A stretch of DNA of 64,000 nucleotides from Serendipita indica DSM 11827 (GCA_910890315.1 CAJVGD010000005.1:62001-126000); one strand, 5' to 3'; shown: positions 1-12,277, counted from the stretch's first letter. Notes: generated from the letters alone by a model not told the origin. Program-made: numbers and translations.

Positions 1-1
1 G

Positions 2-328
2 CTGAATACACTTGGCCTCGACTGGTTTCCCGAGTGGAGCCACATACGTGACTTCATGGAGCGCTGGGTGGAGAGTCGTGGACTTTACATTACCTTGACA
101 CTGAAGCTACCCAAGCGACCGGCCAGGCGGCTCCTCCGCGCGATTGTTCAGATGCTGAGAGGCACAACGCCCGATTTCGTTCCAACATATGCAGCTCATT
201 CGGATTTCATGACGGAATGTCAAGATTGCGCTTGCGCTGGATGGTGGACTAAGGATGATTGCGAAGTGAGACACGGCTATGTGCCCTTAACCGAGCTATT
301 TACCATCACAAAAAATACGTATTACTAA
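2..328 (+). CDS. 3' end of an F-box-type gene with a Cys-rich tail (partial)
   Basis: The window opens inside this gene; only the last 108 codons are present, ending in TAA. The reading frame runs from the first bases and shows LNTLGLDWFPEW, a stretch that recurs near the end of the gene at 6817-8762, then TLKLPKRPARR, then a Cys-rich tail (CxxCxxxGWWxKDxCxxRHG) and a closing ITKNTYY. The close match to the 6817 gene, which begins with an F-box-like motif, is why I call it an F-box family member, but the F-box itself lies outside the window. Function is unknown; F-box proteins usually recruit substrates to SCF ubiquitin ligases. The Cys/His spacing of the tail could bind a metal ion, which is inference. 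Confidence 0.7.
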   Translation: MNTLGLDWFPEWSHIRDFMERWVESRGLYITLTLKLPKRPARRLLRAIVQMLRGTTPDFVPTYAAHSDFMTECQDCACAGWWTKDDCEVRHGYVPLTELFTITKNTYY

Positions 329-2424
329 TCAATGCCATTATATTTTCTCTCTTTTTCTGTAAACAATCGTCGCACTTCCACATTCCTTTGTCACCATTCT
401 CACTCTGCCATAGCTCATCAGGTCCATCATAGCTCAGGTGAGCATTCACAGACATAAATCTTCGTCGCGATTCTCCTTTTTACATTGTCACCTCCGCACC
501 CACACTCTCACTCTATCGCGATTCCGCCGCTCGTGGCGGCCAGCTATATAGAAGTTGACCCAGCTCACCGGGTTGACTTAATATAAGTTCATGTGAGATA
601 AATTTGATGAAAATGCCTACGGCAGGGGCTCAGACATGAGATGCCTGTGAAACTACAGGTACTGTAGATAAAGAGGCCAAAACCCAATTGGAAGGAAGTA
701 GCCACCTGACCTACATCCAAATACGGATAGCTAGATGTGAACAGTGTCTTCATTTGATCTCTCTAGCATACCAAGTCACTTGTCAGTGGCTACTAAGATT
801 ATCCAAAGATTGCTGAACAACGCTAAAGTCAGCCACCGTGTTATGGACCAGCCTGCAAGGCCTAGGATCATCAGAATGACTCTAATAGGTAAGTACTAAG
901 CCAGCGAATATGAACAAAGATACTTATCTTGCCCATGATCTGTGACGGGTCGCAAAGTGGATGGCTGCGCGGGGCTTGCTCATATCGAGAGTCATCTCCA
1001 TATATTAATGCACAACTAGGATGATAAATAGCGGTGTTGAATCGTCATCTCGTCTCTGACTTTTCTCGTTTCTCACCCGACTCCTCCAAACCTATGCCCT
1101 CCCACGCATCTTTGCTGCCTATAATGGTTCCTAAATAACTTCTAAATACTTCTAAACGCATAAAAGAGCCCATTTATCATGTAGTATTCGCTAGTCTAAC
1201 ATCTGATCCCTGTGCCACGTTAACCCACAAGCTTAATTGCGTTGATAAGTGGTTATTGTACTACAGGAAAATCAGAGCATGACTGGTAGCCAGTCGTATA
1301 GCCGGTTCCAGCCTCAGTCACCTTCCACGGCCCTCGCCCCTATCTCTTCTCTCCTATTCCCATTCGTTTCCCCTTCATTATCTGCCCAATTACCCGCTTT
1401 TTATACGTAGAAATTCCATCTGCAGCCGTCTACCGGGTCACTGTTGATACTAGGACGCGCGAGGCGAGAGGTAAGACCAGTAAGGTCCAGCCATTGCGCC
1501 ACGCGTCCCTAAACACATTTAGTTACAAAGGGAAACGATATCATTGGCTAACTCTATTTGTAAGCGCCGAGAGCCAATGGGAAAACCTTCGACAGTCACC
1601 ATACTCGTTCTCCCCTACTGCTTTTCCCGCCTTTACTTGACTTTCTCGCGACCTTTTCGCGTCTCATTTTTCATGTTCAACTCATTCTTCTTCCTAATCG
1701 GCACCTCAATGGCTCATCCTCATCCGTTTCCAACTCACACCGTTTCCCCCTGTCTATTTCATTTTTCGAGACTCTCTCACGACCCCCTCCCCCTTCGTAT
1801 TTTGCACTCCAAAATCTCTTACGTCCCGCATTTTCATTGACGACCACCTATGTGAACTGCCTGTATTTTCTTTGGTAGTTTCGACATGTCTATGCCAGGT
1901 CCTTAAATATCGTCTATACGAAGTTATCCAACATTCTATTAAGTATTCCTTTATCGTCTCTACGTCTATCCCTATCCTCCTTCAATTCTTTACCTTTCCT
2001 TACGGCCGGCCGTCGGCTGTGTTTTCACCGTACAACAGTTATTTATCGTAATTAAGTTTCACTGAAGTCTTTAGAACTCTGAAAGTGACTACGTGACCAG
2101 AAAGACGTGTAAACCGTCCTTGACACGATTCTCTTCCAAATTCAATACTATTGACATCAACTATTCGTGGCGCTCAACTAGGCCATGCAGAGAAGAGATG
2201 CCTCTGCTGTCCAGATCACAGCGTGAGGTTGTTTCCTTCCATACTGATCCTCACGCGGTACCCAGAAGAGAAACTTCCCACAAGTTTGAACACAGCCATC
2301 GCGGTCAAAGGGGACTTTCATGAACCCGGGTATGGAGCGATACCTAATATCAGCGGATTCTGACTGCTCTTGGCTCGTTCCATTTCTCCCTGAGGGCTTT
2401 GTTAGCTTTCACCTCGAAGACGGT
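329..2424. other. gene-poor spacer
   Basis: About 2.1 kb with no supported gene. The + strand is rich in C and T at roughly 1310-1420 and 1600-2010, as fungal promoters often are, but no gene follows on that strand. Short open frames here have no recognisable protein character. I see no RNA gene, terminal repeat or transposon remnant. Confidence 0.5.
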
Positions 2425-5400
2425 TTATGCACACATACCAGGCCATAATTTCCATAATCTCACTGTGTGATCACTTGATCTAGAGCAAATTGCGGAGCCA
2501 TCAGGTGAGAATGCGACGGCGGTGACAGAACTGTCGTGACCGCAGAGTGGCTTTGCCATTGGCTGACCAGTATCTGAATTCCAGAGTCTAATGGACTTAT
2601 CTGCAGAGCCGGAAGCAATTAGCGAGTTGTCCGGGGAAAACACAACGGTCATGATTGGTCCTTCGTGGCCTATTAGTGGTTCTCCCACCGGCTGGCCAGC
2701 ATCTATATCCCATATGCGTATTGTATTATCACATGAACCAGAGGCCATGCGCGAGTTGTCGGAGGAGAATGCAATAGCCCAAACTCCCGCTTTGTGACCC
2801 TGGAGAGGTTCTCCTAATGGCTGGCCAGTAGCACCATCCCAGACTCCGATTGTATTGTCGTGAAGGCCGGATATAATTCGAGAACCATCTGATGAAATTG
2901 CGATGACTGGTGCGTCTACTGGCTGACCTTGGAGAAGCTCTCCCCATGGACTACCAGTATATACATCCCACAAGCGGATGATTTTGTCTTCAGAGACGGA
3001 GACGATCAACGAGCCATCAGGGGAGAATGCCACACTCGTGATCAAGTCTTTGTGGCGTCGAGAAAGTGCTTTTGATGGCCGACCACTCTCCACATCCCAG
3101 ATTTGGATCGTATTATCTTCCGAGGCAGATACGAGGAGCGAGCCGTCTGGAGAGAATGCGATGGCCCACACAGAGCCTTTGTGACCCTGGAACGGCCTCC
3201 CCATCTGCTGACCGGTATTCACGTTCCAGATTCGAATGACTTTATCGGAGGAGCCCGACGCAATCTTTGAGCCATCTCGTGAAAATGCCAAGGTCAAGGC
3301 CGATTCTTGGTGGCCGCGGAATGGTTCTCCCAATGGCTGATCAGTGTTCGCATCCCAGAGTCTAATTGTTCTATCTGAAGAAGCAGATACGATTCTTGAG
3401 CCGTCTCTGGATAATTCAATCGCCGTAGTCCAGATCTTCTGGTCTTGAAAAACTCTAGGCTCTATGTGTATATTCCGCTTCCTTAGGGGAAAGGAAAGTG
3501 CGGAAATGTAGACGTGTGGAGCACTGGCCTGAATCAATGGAGAAAATGCGCTGAGGAACCGATAGGTTTCTATCACGGCGTCTCTGGTCTCCTCTTCAAT
3601 CTATTCCTTGATTAACAAAGGGAACCCCTGTGGCAAACGACTTACTCCCGTAATGGGTATGACTGCCTGCAGACCGGCTATCCCTCGCGGCACTCCTCCA
3701 ATGAGACTCAAAACCTCCATCCAGTATAGCACGCCAGAGCTCTGGAGAATATACTGAAGTTCATTTTCGGCTGTGCGTCGCCAGTGGTCGTCGGCTTCAG
3801 CTATATGGCATAGCCAATGAGAGCTGGCATATCGAAGTCTCCGTGAAATGAAATTGGGTACTCTCACGTGGAGGTCCGCAATTTGCCTGTTGAGGTAGAA
3901 GGGCAAAACAAACTGGCATATGTTGAACTTGAGTCCATCTGTCCGCGACTTAAGACATTTGAGACACCATGACGCGGCTTGACCATGTGCTTTGGCAACG
4001 TCTATATATAACTCGTTGGTATTATTGATTTTCGAAGCAGTGTAACGGCGTCGAAGGTACTCGACAACGGTAGGATGACGAAAAAGAATAAAGTTTGTTC
4101 TGGGATCGACCATAAGTACGCGTCTCAGGTTGTTGTTTATCGTTGCCATGGTACTTCCTCGGATTCTGGCATGCTTGAGGATGTCGTCCAAGTCGTCGGT
4201 GGTGAGTGGGTCGAATGCAACAACGAGCAGAGCGAGTATCTCATACACGAACGCACGATAATTAGCGTCTATACGCTCAAAAATGAGGTCATATACCCCA
4301 TCTATAGCTCCAGGTTGGTCCAAGGAAATTATTTGATCGTATATGGCTTCAGGGCTCTTAAAGTCGATCTCATTGATGAGCATTCGGCACACGGTGCTCG
4401 CCCAAATGAACAATCCGTTCGATTTTGCCACCAGTTTCTCTCTCTTGTCAACAGGTAGCAGTCCATCGAGTACCTGATGTACAAATAAGGCGATATCGTC
4501 CACGTTATCGTTGTGATTGACATCGTGCAGGCGGTCCACCAGCACGGCTTTGATTGAGAGCGGCCGCAAGCTTGACTCGACCACAGGATCGGGCCGACTT
4601 GTCATCAATATCTTGAGGTTCCTGCATTCGAGAACGGCCTTGGACAGTGATTCGACAAGTTCCCTTCGCTGTAATCCAGACTTGCATTCGTCAAGCGCGT
4701 CGATGACGAGAATCACGGGTCTGCGTAAATGGCGGAGAGGACTGAGGACAAGCGTCTGGAGCTGCTCGTGAAGGGACCTCCGCATCCAAGAAGGGTTTCG
4801 CTTGATGGCCTGGGCGACGTACAGGGCGAGCTCGGGGATATGTTGAACAAGCTCTCTCGCTATGGTAGAGCAGAACTTTTCGGTAGTGGATCCTTCACTA
4901 CTGGCAATAGAGAAGAAGAATTGACCGCCTAGTAGTCCCTCCCCCTGCCAATGCATCCCCGCCGACATTGCGACTGTTGACTTTCCGGAGCCAGCAATGT
5001 CACAGAGCCAGAATATTGGTTTCCCTGACGTATCATCGTCGGCCCATTGCCAGAGAGTCTGAAGAACAGCTTGCCGTGTTCCTGGCAGGCAGGAGCGGTG
5101 TACAGAGGATGCGACGGATTCAACCGTTGGCAGCAGAAGTATAGCAGTGGAATCAGCTGGAAGGGATGAGTAAGCGTTCCACGGAAAATTCCGCTTACCG
5201 TCGGTTATAATCCGTTCCGTATTACGTTTGGTGGCCTTCACGCTAGTCTCGGTCGTCTCTACGTCGGGATTGGTGGAATTTGTAGACTTTTCGATGCCTT
5301 TTACACGTAACAGAGTAAAAAGACCCAAGGCCTCCTGCATTTATGATAAGAATTTCAATAAGACTGGCGAAAACCGCACCATGAACTTCCTATGACGGTA

Positions 5401-6059
5401 TTCGAGACTCATATTGAGCCTATGGACCTCTTCAGCATCGAATTTGGGTTCTCCAAAGACTTTGAAGTGGCCAAGGTCGCTATGACTAGGTTTATCCTTC
5501 AGATCGACGACTATATCATGCATATCCTCGAGTAATCTATATCAATTAGCTCATTATACAAAGTAGAGCAGTTCACCCACTCGATATAGTCGATGAATGG
5601 CTCACTGAACGTGTCGTCTGCCGTTCTGTTCTCTGGAGGATGCATCTCAAACAAGGCGATTCGCTCCCCAAGCGAGGACATGGACTCCTTCAAACATTGG
5701 ATCAGGGTTTTCCATTCGTCTTCGTTGTTCTTTGCTGTCTGTCGCCGTCGTCAGATGAAGCAATGTCAGTCTCTCCAGCTTACCTGCACGATCTCGAGAA
5801 TCGAGCCTATTGTTTGGTAGCTTGTATTGAGAGCAAAAATCACATCTAATGCCACGATTTCACTTTCCGGTACGCCGTCTCCAGTATCGAATAGCGGATT
5901 GTATTCTTGATCCCAATTGATTGATGGATTTTGTGTGAAACGACGCGATCTATACTGATGAGCAACTCTGATTCGTTTCTTGGGCTTGTCCCACTGTCGC
6001 GCAGACATGGCAAGGCTCAAGATAAGCTCCGCGCCTGCCAGTCTCCATGCTGGGGCCAT
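2425..6059 (-). CDS. NACHT-WD40 STAND protein, five exons
   Basis: Predicted exons: 6059-5784, 5738-5581, 5536-5380, 5334-3646 and 3600-2425; lengths and phases add up to 1151 residues. Domains in order: an N-terminal region of about 240 residues typical of fungal NLR-like proteins, then a NACHT NTPase with P-loop DIAGSGKST and Walker B VILVIDALDEC, a winged-helix-like linker, and eight WD40 repeats (IRLWD/IRIWN/IQIWD-type ends), presumably one beta-propeller. Known family role: signal-transducing NTPases in non-self recognition and heterokaryon incompatibility (HET-E/HET-D relatives), where ligand binding to the repeats drives oligomerisation. The four introns are 44-45 nt; three are 45 nt, so reading through them keeps frame but meets stops. 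The start is the first Met in frame; an extra upstream exon cannot be excluded. It looks intact. Confidence 0.82.
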
Positions 6060-6816
6060 AATCCACGTGGCCAGGCTCTGTTAGCTCATTTTGTAGCGCC
6101 CATTTTGGGAGTAGCCTGACCCTGTACGCCAGGCAGCGGAACTAGGCGATGGCATCCCACATGAACCGTACGCAATTGAAAGGATTGGTCACCTTACAGG
6201 TCAGAACCCGGCCGACCTGGTCAGGATTACCTGAGTAACGGGGGTATATAGGAACTGTAACGCATTAGGGGGCAAAAGAGGGACACTATAGTCTAGTGGT
6301 CTGACGGCTAAGTCGGTGCGAATCCGGCTTGTTCCATTTTCCCACGGCTAAACGTTACAGCAATTGACCCTTGTTACTCGCGGACTCGAGACCTCCTCAC
6401 CAGGAGAAAACGGCAAACAGTGCTTCACCAGATGTATCATTTCTTGATGAATCTCGTCCACGGCGATACTACCGCCGCTCCCAGCTTCATTCGCAAGAGC
6501 CCACTCCGACTACACTGAGATTCGGTCATAAACGCACGCAAAATTGATTGAAACGGATTGAATATCGAATCTACTAAACCGTAGAGTTAGCTGACTGGCC
6601 ATAAGAGCTTATTGGCTGTGTTTCTGTCATCAAGACCATTACGCTGAGCCGTAGTTGGAGCCCCGGAGTAGACGGGATGTGTATTTCTCTGCGTGATTTA
6701 GGACGCAATATATGCCGCGTGATGTACTCTTTCATTGCGTGGGCTGAGTTCGCTGGCGTGACTGAGGCTGGAAAGATCCAAACCCGGTCCCGGCTTTCGC
6801 CTGCTACGATGCGACG
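6060..6816. other. spacer between divergent genes
   Basis: This 757-base stretch separates the NACHT-WD40 gene (-) from the F-box gene (+), so it should hold both promoters. The only recognisable item is the tRNA-like remnant at 6281-6335. Confidence 0.5.
6281..6335 (+). other. tRNA-like remnant (A-box and B-box, no anticodon arm)
   Basis: The stretch contains TAGTCTAGTGGTC, close to the D-arm/A-box of Glu/Asp/Val-type tRNAs, and about 15 bases later GGTGCGAATCC, close to the B-box consensus GGTTCGAATCC. The gap is too short for an anticodon arm and the ends pair only partly. It may be a tRNA pseudogene or a tRNA-derived SINE head. It should not be annotated as a working tRNA. Confidence 0.35.
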
Positions 6817-8762
6817 ATGGAACGACTTAACCAAGATGTTCGCTTTGAGATATTCAACTTTGTCGCAGAGTTTGTCGACGATAGCGTCTTTATCCTGATG
6901 TGCGTCTGTACCGAGTGGCAAGCCCAGGTACTTCGCTCGCCGTGGCTTTGGCGATATATCACCATCTCGGATGATACCGAGGACTTGGATGCGAAGATGA
7001 CCATGCAGCTCTTCATGTCACAAGAGTTGCCGCTCGTCGTTCGTGTATATGTATCGCTTTTGTCTTCAGCGTATCTGAATAGGATTCTTCACCGGCCAAT
7101 CGCGGCCTTGGTTATCAGTAGCAAGGGGACGGAACTGCTTCCTGAAGATATATTTACAACCCTCACGAACGTCCTCTCGGCACATCCTCCGCATCAAATC
7201 AGGCAAGTTATGTGCATATGGGGTGGTGCTACGGATGATATTTATTTTACACCAGCGAGTGTTCAGGAACAGATTTATGATCGCGCTCTTCTTGAAGACG
7301 TGGAGAGCGTTGTCCAGACATACCCGGTAGTCTTGCTTACACGATTTAGTATGACCGCATGTGTAAGCCGATTTATTACCATGGGAGATGGCCCATCAAA
7401 GATATCTCTGACGGCGTTTATGTCATGCGTTCGCTGGCTGACCCACCTAGTATTGTTGACAATGGACTATAATCTCGTTTCGGAAACGACGGACAAGCTA
7501 CACGAGGTCTTGTGGCTCCCTCGACTTCAGGAACTAGAGATTACATTTTCAGAGGATCTCACCTCGTTTACGTCCATTTTTGCCACCCCTAACCTCCAGC
7601 GGCTCACTCTCCATGGGGCATGGGAGCAATTATGTGGATACCTCTCCATTTCAAAGTATCGTCTCCAACTTAAAGTCCTTTCCCTTCATATTATCGGGGA
7701 CCGCTGGCAACAGCCGTCTGAAGAAGAATACAAGGATTTATATAACCGCCGTCATATTGCTCTCACTCTCGAGATTGACATGGAAATGACTACTGTCCGC
7801 GTTAACGGACTTTCTGAAGCCTTTGGAATCTTTCACAGAGTATTGGTTTCGTCCCTGACTATCGATCGCGTCTACGCATACATCCCCAGCGAGTATACCA
7901 TACTATTGCATGGGTTGCAGCTCGATCATCCACCACATACTATCCATTTATCAAGTAGGTCTTGGGATAATGTCAAAGAGCTACCTACACTCCCAGCCTA
8001 TTGCGACACTCTGGCCGTAATAGGTGTAACTGGGAAACCACCACTTCGTCAGCTACCTTGTCCAAGAGGGCTAGTCGTTGCAACACGTCACTTTTCGTTC
8101 TCCGACCTCCCGACCTCCTGGGCTCCTACGCTCTCCGAGATCGAGGCCGACAGAGCGCCGGACCACAACCCCAAGATCCCACACAAGCCAATAAAAGTGC
8201 AAACATCTTCACCTGGGCAATTGGGCATAAACTTAGTTTCCCTCCGCTGTCTGAAATGCCAGATACACCTCGCAATAGAAGTGGTGACCTCGGACCATCG
8301 CTTCCCAGCACTCGAAGAGTTGTACATTGTAAGAAAGTTCTACCATCATAAAAAAGAGGTAGTCCAACTTCTCACGCTTCTCCCGGGGGCGGTAGGCAAA
8401 GTCAGTGATGTGCCTCTATCACCAAGGCTTCCAAAGTTGCATACCCTCGGAATCGATTGGTTCCCTGAGTGGGAGTATATATGTACTTTACGGAGCGTTG
8501 GGCCAAAGCGCATGACTTTACCACTGTTCTGACTCTCAAGCTACCCAAACGACCCGCCATACGATTTATAGAGGCCATAGTTCAGATAATGAGTGGCAGT
8601 TCACCTAGTTTGCCTCTTCCCGGATCACCGAGCTTCAGTTCCTCAGTGGAATGTGAGTATTGTGCTCGCGCTGGATGGTGGTCCAAGGATAATTGCGGAG
8701 CTAGACACGGTCCTGCATCATTACAGGAACTCTTTCCCATTACGAAAAATACGCCTTGGTAG
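6817..8762 (+). CDS. F-box protein with Cys-rich tail, frameshifted near the 3' end
   Basis: The open frame from 6817 encodes 571 residues. The first 50 resemble an F-box (LNQDVRFEIFNFVAEF, then a C..EW and SPWLWRYI pattern); the rest is a Leu-rich, LRR-like body. At about 8484 the frame is lost: alignment with the gene fragment at 2-328 shows one base missing (TGT ACT against CGT GAC TTC). The homologous tail continues in another frame to a stop at 8760-8762, including TLKLPKRPA, the CxxC...GWWxKDxC...RHG motif and ITKNT. As it stands the predicted product ends at 8532 without that tail. This is either early pseudogenisation or a sequence error. Likely role: substrate adaptor of an SCF ligase, by family only. 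Confidence 0.7.
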
Positions 8763-8779
8763 TTCATCAGGCGTGAATG

Positions 8780-8863
8780 TGGGACAAGGAAGGTTGCGAA
8801 GCTAGACACGGGCATGTGTTGCTATTAGAACTCTTCACCATCACTAAAAACACCTGCTACTAG
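8780..8863 (+). repeat. extra copy of the F-box gene's last 27 codons
   Basis: Just after the stop of the preceding gene a second, diverged copy of its end is present: an open run starting WDKEGCEARHG and ending ELFTITKNTCY plus TAG. It lies 17 bases beyond the first stop, so it looks like a small tandem duplication of the terminal coding segment. It has no start codon or exon of its own. Confidence 0.7.
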
Positions 8864-9108
8864 TTGATGACAAAGACTGATCGTTAGCGATGTTCTATAG
8901 ATTTTGATTTGGACTCGTTCGCCATGCTCGACCTGCGCCAATAGGCGCTTAAACCTGGTCTTGAATGCGCAATATCCTCAATAGAGTCAATTGAATTCCG
9001 AATTTCGTGACCTGCGGAGTCTGCGGATGCTCCACATGGTCACCTCGACAGATTTATAATCGCGATGCACCAACAGTAGGTCTGTGATAGACAGCATCAA
9101 CGCCCAGC

Positions 9109-10924
9109 ATGAAAAGAATAGCTTTTAGCGTGCTCTGTGGTCTCTATGCTGCCATGGGGGCTACTCAACTGGTTATGGACCAACACGGTAGCTACGAGTC
9201 GAATGCTCCTTCACGCGCGGACTTGGGTCCATCTATGGCCCCAGGATATCACTTTCACGATATAACTGAAGACTTACCTGTGAGGAATATGGATACCGAC
9301 GTCCAATACGTCGATTTACACGCGTTGGCGGATGATGCCTACACGCGCGTAACCCATCCGCTCTTCCCTCATTACGGCGTGCGAATCAAGTCGAACAAAG
9401 GGTGGTGTGACACCACCCGGTATGTTCCTCACTCGCTCTCCTCGTAATTCCCTGACGACTCATCAGGTCCTATACTGGCTATATTGATATCGGCGCGAAA
9501 CATCTCTTCTTCTACTTTTTCGAATCCCGTAATCCTTCATCCGATTTCGTCTTGTGGACAAACGGTGGCCCGGGTGGATCATCCGCAATGGGTCTCTTTA
9601 TGGAACTGGGACCTTGTCTCATCTTCTCCAAAAACGATACCGAGACACCACGCACTAACCCCTACTCTTGGACCAACAACGCCTCTGTCATCTTCATCGA
9701 CCAACCTGTCGGTGTTGGCTTCTCGTACGCGGATTATGGCGAACACGTTGGTCGAACGGAGGATGCGGCGGTGGATATAGCAGCTTTCGTGGCGATATTT
9801 TTGGAGAAATTCATTTGGAAGTCAGGCACGGACGATATCAAGTTTCATCTCGCAGGCGAAAGCTACGGTGGACGCTACCTTCCTCTTTTCGCGTCTCAAA
9901 TAGTAGACCAGAACCTGATCCTGAAGAAACATGGAAGTAAACCCGTACCACTCAAGTCGGTCATGATAGGAAACGGGCTGACAGATCCATCCAGGTGAGT
10001 AGCCAAAAACACAAGAATAGTTGACTAATGAGGGAAGATTCTTCGGCGGCCACTATGACTATGCTTGTACGCAGGCTTCTGGGTTACCGAGCCCTGTCTT
10101 GCCCATATCGACGTGCGTGAGGATGCGCCGAGCGGTATGTATTCCTGCAATACTTCATGCTTAGCTCACATGTCGTCTTTGTAGCTCACTCGCTGCGAAG
10201 AAATGGTGCAAACCTCTTGCATCCATCGCTTTGACACCCTGGCGTGTTCGGCTGCGAGCAGCTTTTGCGAATCCGAGATCATGTTCCCATTCATTTCCTA
10301 TGGTCTCAACCCCTACGACGCGACTCGACAATGTGACGGCGAATACGAGGACACCTTGTGCTACCCGCTCTCCAAACATATCGAGGCCTACCTTAATCGC
10401 CCTGATATCCGAAAGATGCTCGGCGTGAGTAAAAAGGTAAAGAAGTACGAGCTGCACAGCATCCTAGTTGGGCAAGATTTCAACAGTCACCTGGATTTCA
10501 TGCGGGATACGCCACCGTACGTTGAAGCGTTGCTGGAGAGAGGAGTGCGTGTACTCGTCTACGTAGGCGCAAACGACTGGATCTGGTATGTCTTCGATCT
10601 ATTCTTGGCAGGTAGGTCGCTGAAGATCCTCGAAGTAACCATATCGGCAACTATCGCTGGACAGCAGCATTGCCATGGTCTGGACAGGAGGCCTTCAACT
10701 CTCAGCAGCTCCGTGAGTGGAAAGTAGAGGAACATGTGGCGGGTATGACCAGGAACGCGAGGGGATTAACCTTCGCTACGGTTTATGGCGCGGGGCATAT
10801 GGTGCGTGCTAACTCGCTGTGGCTACTTTTCTTTATGAATTTCTGACTTCTATAGGCACCGTATGATAAACCAAAAGAGACCTTGGCGATGCTCAACCGT
10901 TGGTTGGCCGAACAGGACCTATGA
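9109..10924 (+). CDS. serine carboxypeptidase (peptidase S10), six exons
   Basis: Exons 9109-9419, 9467-9994, 10038-10134, 10185-10585, 10636-10801 and 10856-10924 give 523 residues. A hydrophobic N-terminus ([20 protein letters not shown]) suggests a signal peptide, so the enzyme is vacuolar or secreted. Family motifs in order: [10 protein letters not shown] (oxyanion loop), ESYGGRYLP with the catalytic Ser, GANDWIC with the catalytic Asp, and YGAGHM with the catalytic His. The family removes C-terminal residues from peptides at acid pH. The fifth exon join restores the conserved WICNHIGN motif. All catalytic parts and the usual length (about 500 residues) are present, so it looks functional. 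Confidence 0.9.
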
Positions 10925-11284
10925 ATGTATGGGTGATGGAGAGGTCGCTCGGCAAAGTAGCGAATCATAGCTGAACTCTCGATATACTGGATAGCCCAAA
11001 ATTTTTCTCTGAACCGCAATTATCTTTTTCATCATCCGGAGGGCGAGGTCTACGAACGCTCGCTGGGCGTTAGTTGGCACCATATGCTGAGGATGAAATC
11101 CTAGTCACGTTGGGAGTGATAACGTCTAAGCTGGTCCCAAGGTCAGGCTAGGATACATTGTTCGACGGCGTGACGAAGAAAAGGAGAGAAACAGAAAGTG
11201 TTGAAAGAATAAGGGATAGAGGGTCGAATTATTGCGGAGAGTGCGCATTTCTACTCAAGCAGAGTAGGAGAGGAGAAGCGACAT
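10925..11284. other. spacer between convergent genes
   Basis: About 360 bases between the carboxypeptidase (+) and the GMC remnant (-). I see no gene or clear signal beyond presumed 3' ends. Confidence 0.5.
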
Positions 11285-12277
11285 CTACTGTCCACTCTTG
11301 ATTTTGTCTGCCGCCTTTTCCGCGATCCCGTAAGGTGTACTACTAAGATGCGCCGAGACCTGTGTGGGCATGGTACCCGCGTCAATGAGACGTACATTCC
11401 GAGTCCCATAGATTCTAAGCCGTCCATCAACGACACCACCTAGCTCCTGGCGCATCATCGCACACGTACCGACAGGATGAGCGACGGGACCAAAGATACC
11501 CTTCACCCACTGCTTCCAATCAGCATCAGATCCACCGTCGTTATTCGGATCCGGGACGGCACCAAAGCTGGGGATCGTCTCGCGCGTCGTGAGCCAAGAT
11601 AGTGGTGGCGTCTTGTAAATTTGTCTGACCAATTTGGTAGAAGCTGCCTGGGTGGTTGCATCCACGTCGATTGCAAAGCAGCTGACATTGATTTGTGGTT
11701 TATAAAGCTGTCCCCAGATGCAATCTTAACGATTCCACGGCTGAAGGGAGGGAGGTTCCAGATGAGGAAGCCAAGCCCATCTGGGTGCTCATTATCAAGG
11801 AATAACCCCATGATGGGGGCTGCAGGCAGAGTGAGATACTGTAGAAACGAAGAAGGAAGACCATACTCTTCTTATTGATCATCACCCAGAGCCAGGGACG
11901 TTGAAATATATTCACGCGAGCATGATCTTGCCTGCATCTCTCTGATACTGCCAATCAAATTCGGATTTGAACGCCTTGCCATATTTGTAGAAGTTGTACA
12001 CGCGACGATCCTCTCGGCTGTCGCTGCCAGCTACAATGACCAGGGCAGTCGTAGATGGATCTTCGGTGAGACGAGAGGCAACGGTGATGCCTGTAAGACC
12101 ACCGCCGACGATAACGTGGCCGTACGTCTGATACGCTGCATCCCACGGATATGACGTAACCCCACTCGCCTTCTTTCTGATAGTGGAGTTGGTTGATACA
12201 CCATCCTTGATAGGAAGCGCTGAGGCGGAGAGGAAAGAGAAGGAGAGAAGTATGGCCTTAAGGACCGTGAGCAGCAT
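11285..12277 (-). pseudogene. GMC oxidoreductase remnant with its middle missing
   Basis: The start encodes a signal-like N-terminus (LLTVLKAILLSFSFLSASALP) and the FAD-binding GGGLTGITVASRL motif. After about 120 residues the frame closes and the protein resumes in another frame at EYGLPSSFLQYLTLP and FSRGIVKIAS, then shifts again before INVSCFAIDVDATTQ. The last 126 residues hold both catalytic-region His motifs (PVAHPVGTCAM and VSAHLSS). Normal GMC enzymes (aryl-alcohol oxidase or glucose oxidase type) have about 600 residues; here about 300 remain. The loss is an internal deletion between about 11912 and 11880, with at least one further frame change near 11710. It is probably a decayed secreted oxidase, with no activity expected. 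Confidence 0.78.

Noticed and set aside
1544-1840. 98-residue open frame
   Set aside because: C/T-rich tract giving Phe/Ser/Pro-rich sequence; no start context, intron or family similarity.
4075-4458. 127-residue open frame on + inside the NACHT gene
   Set aside because: Antisense shadow of the NACHT exon.
6281-6335. Working tRNA gene
   Set aside because: No anticodon arm and poor acceptor pairing; kept only as a remnant.
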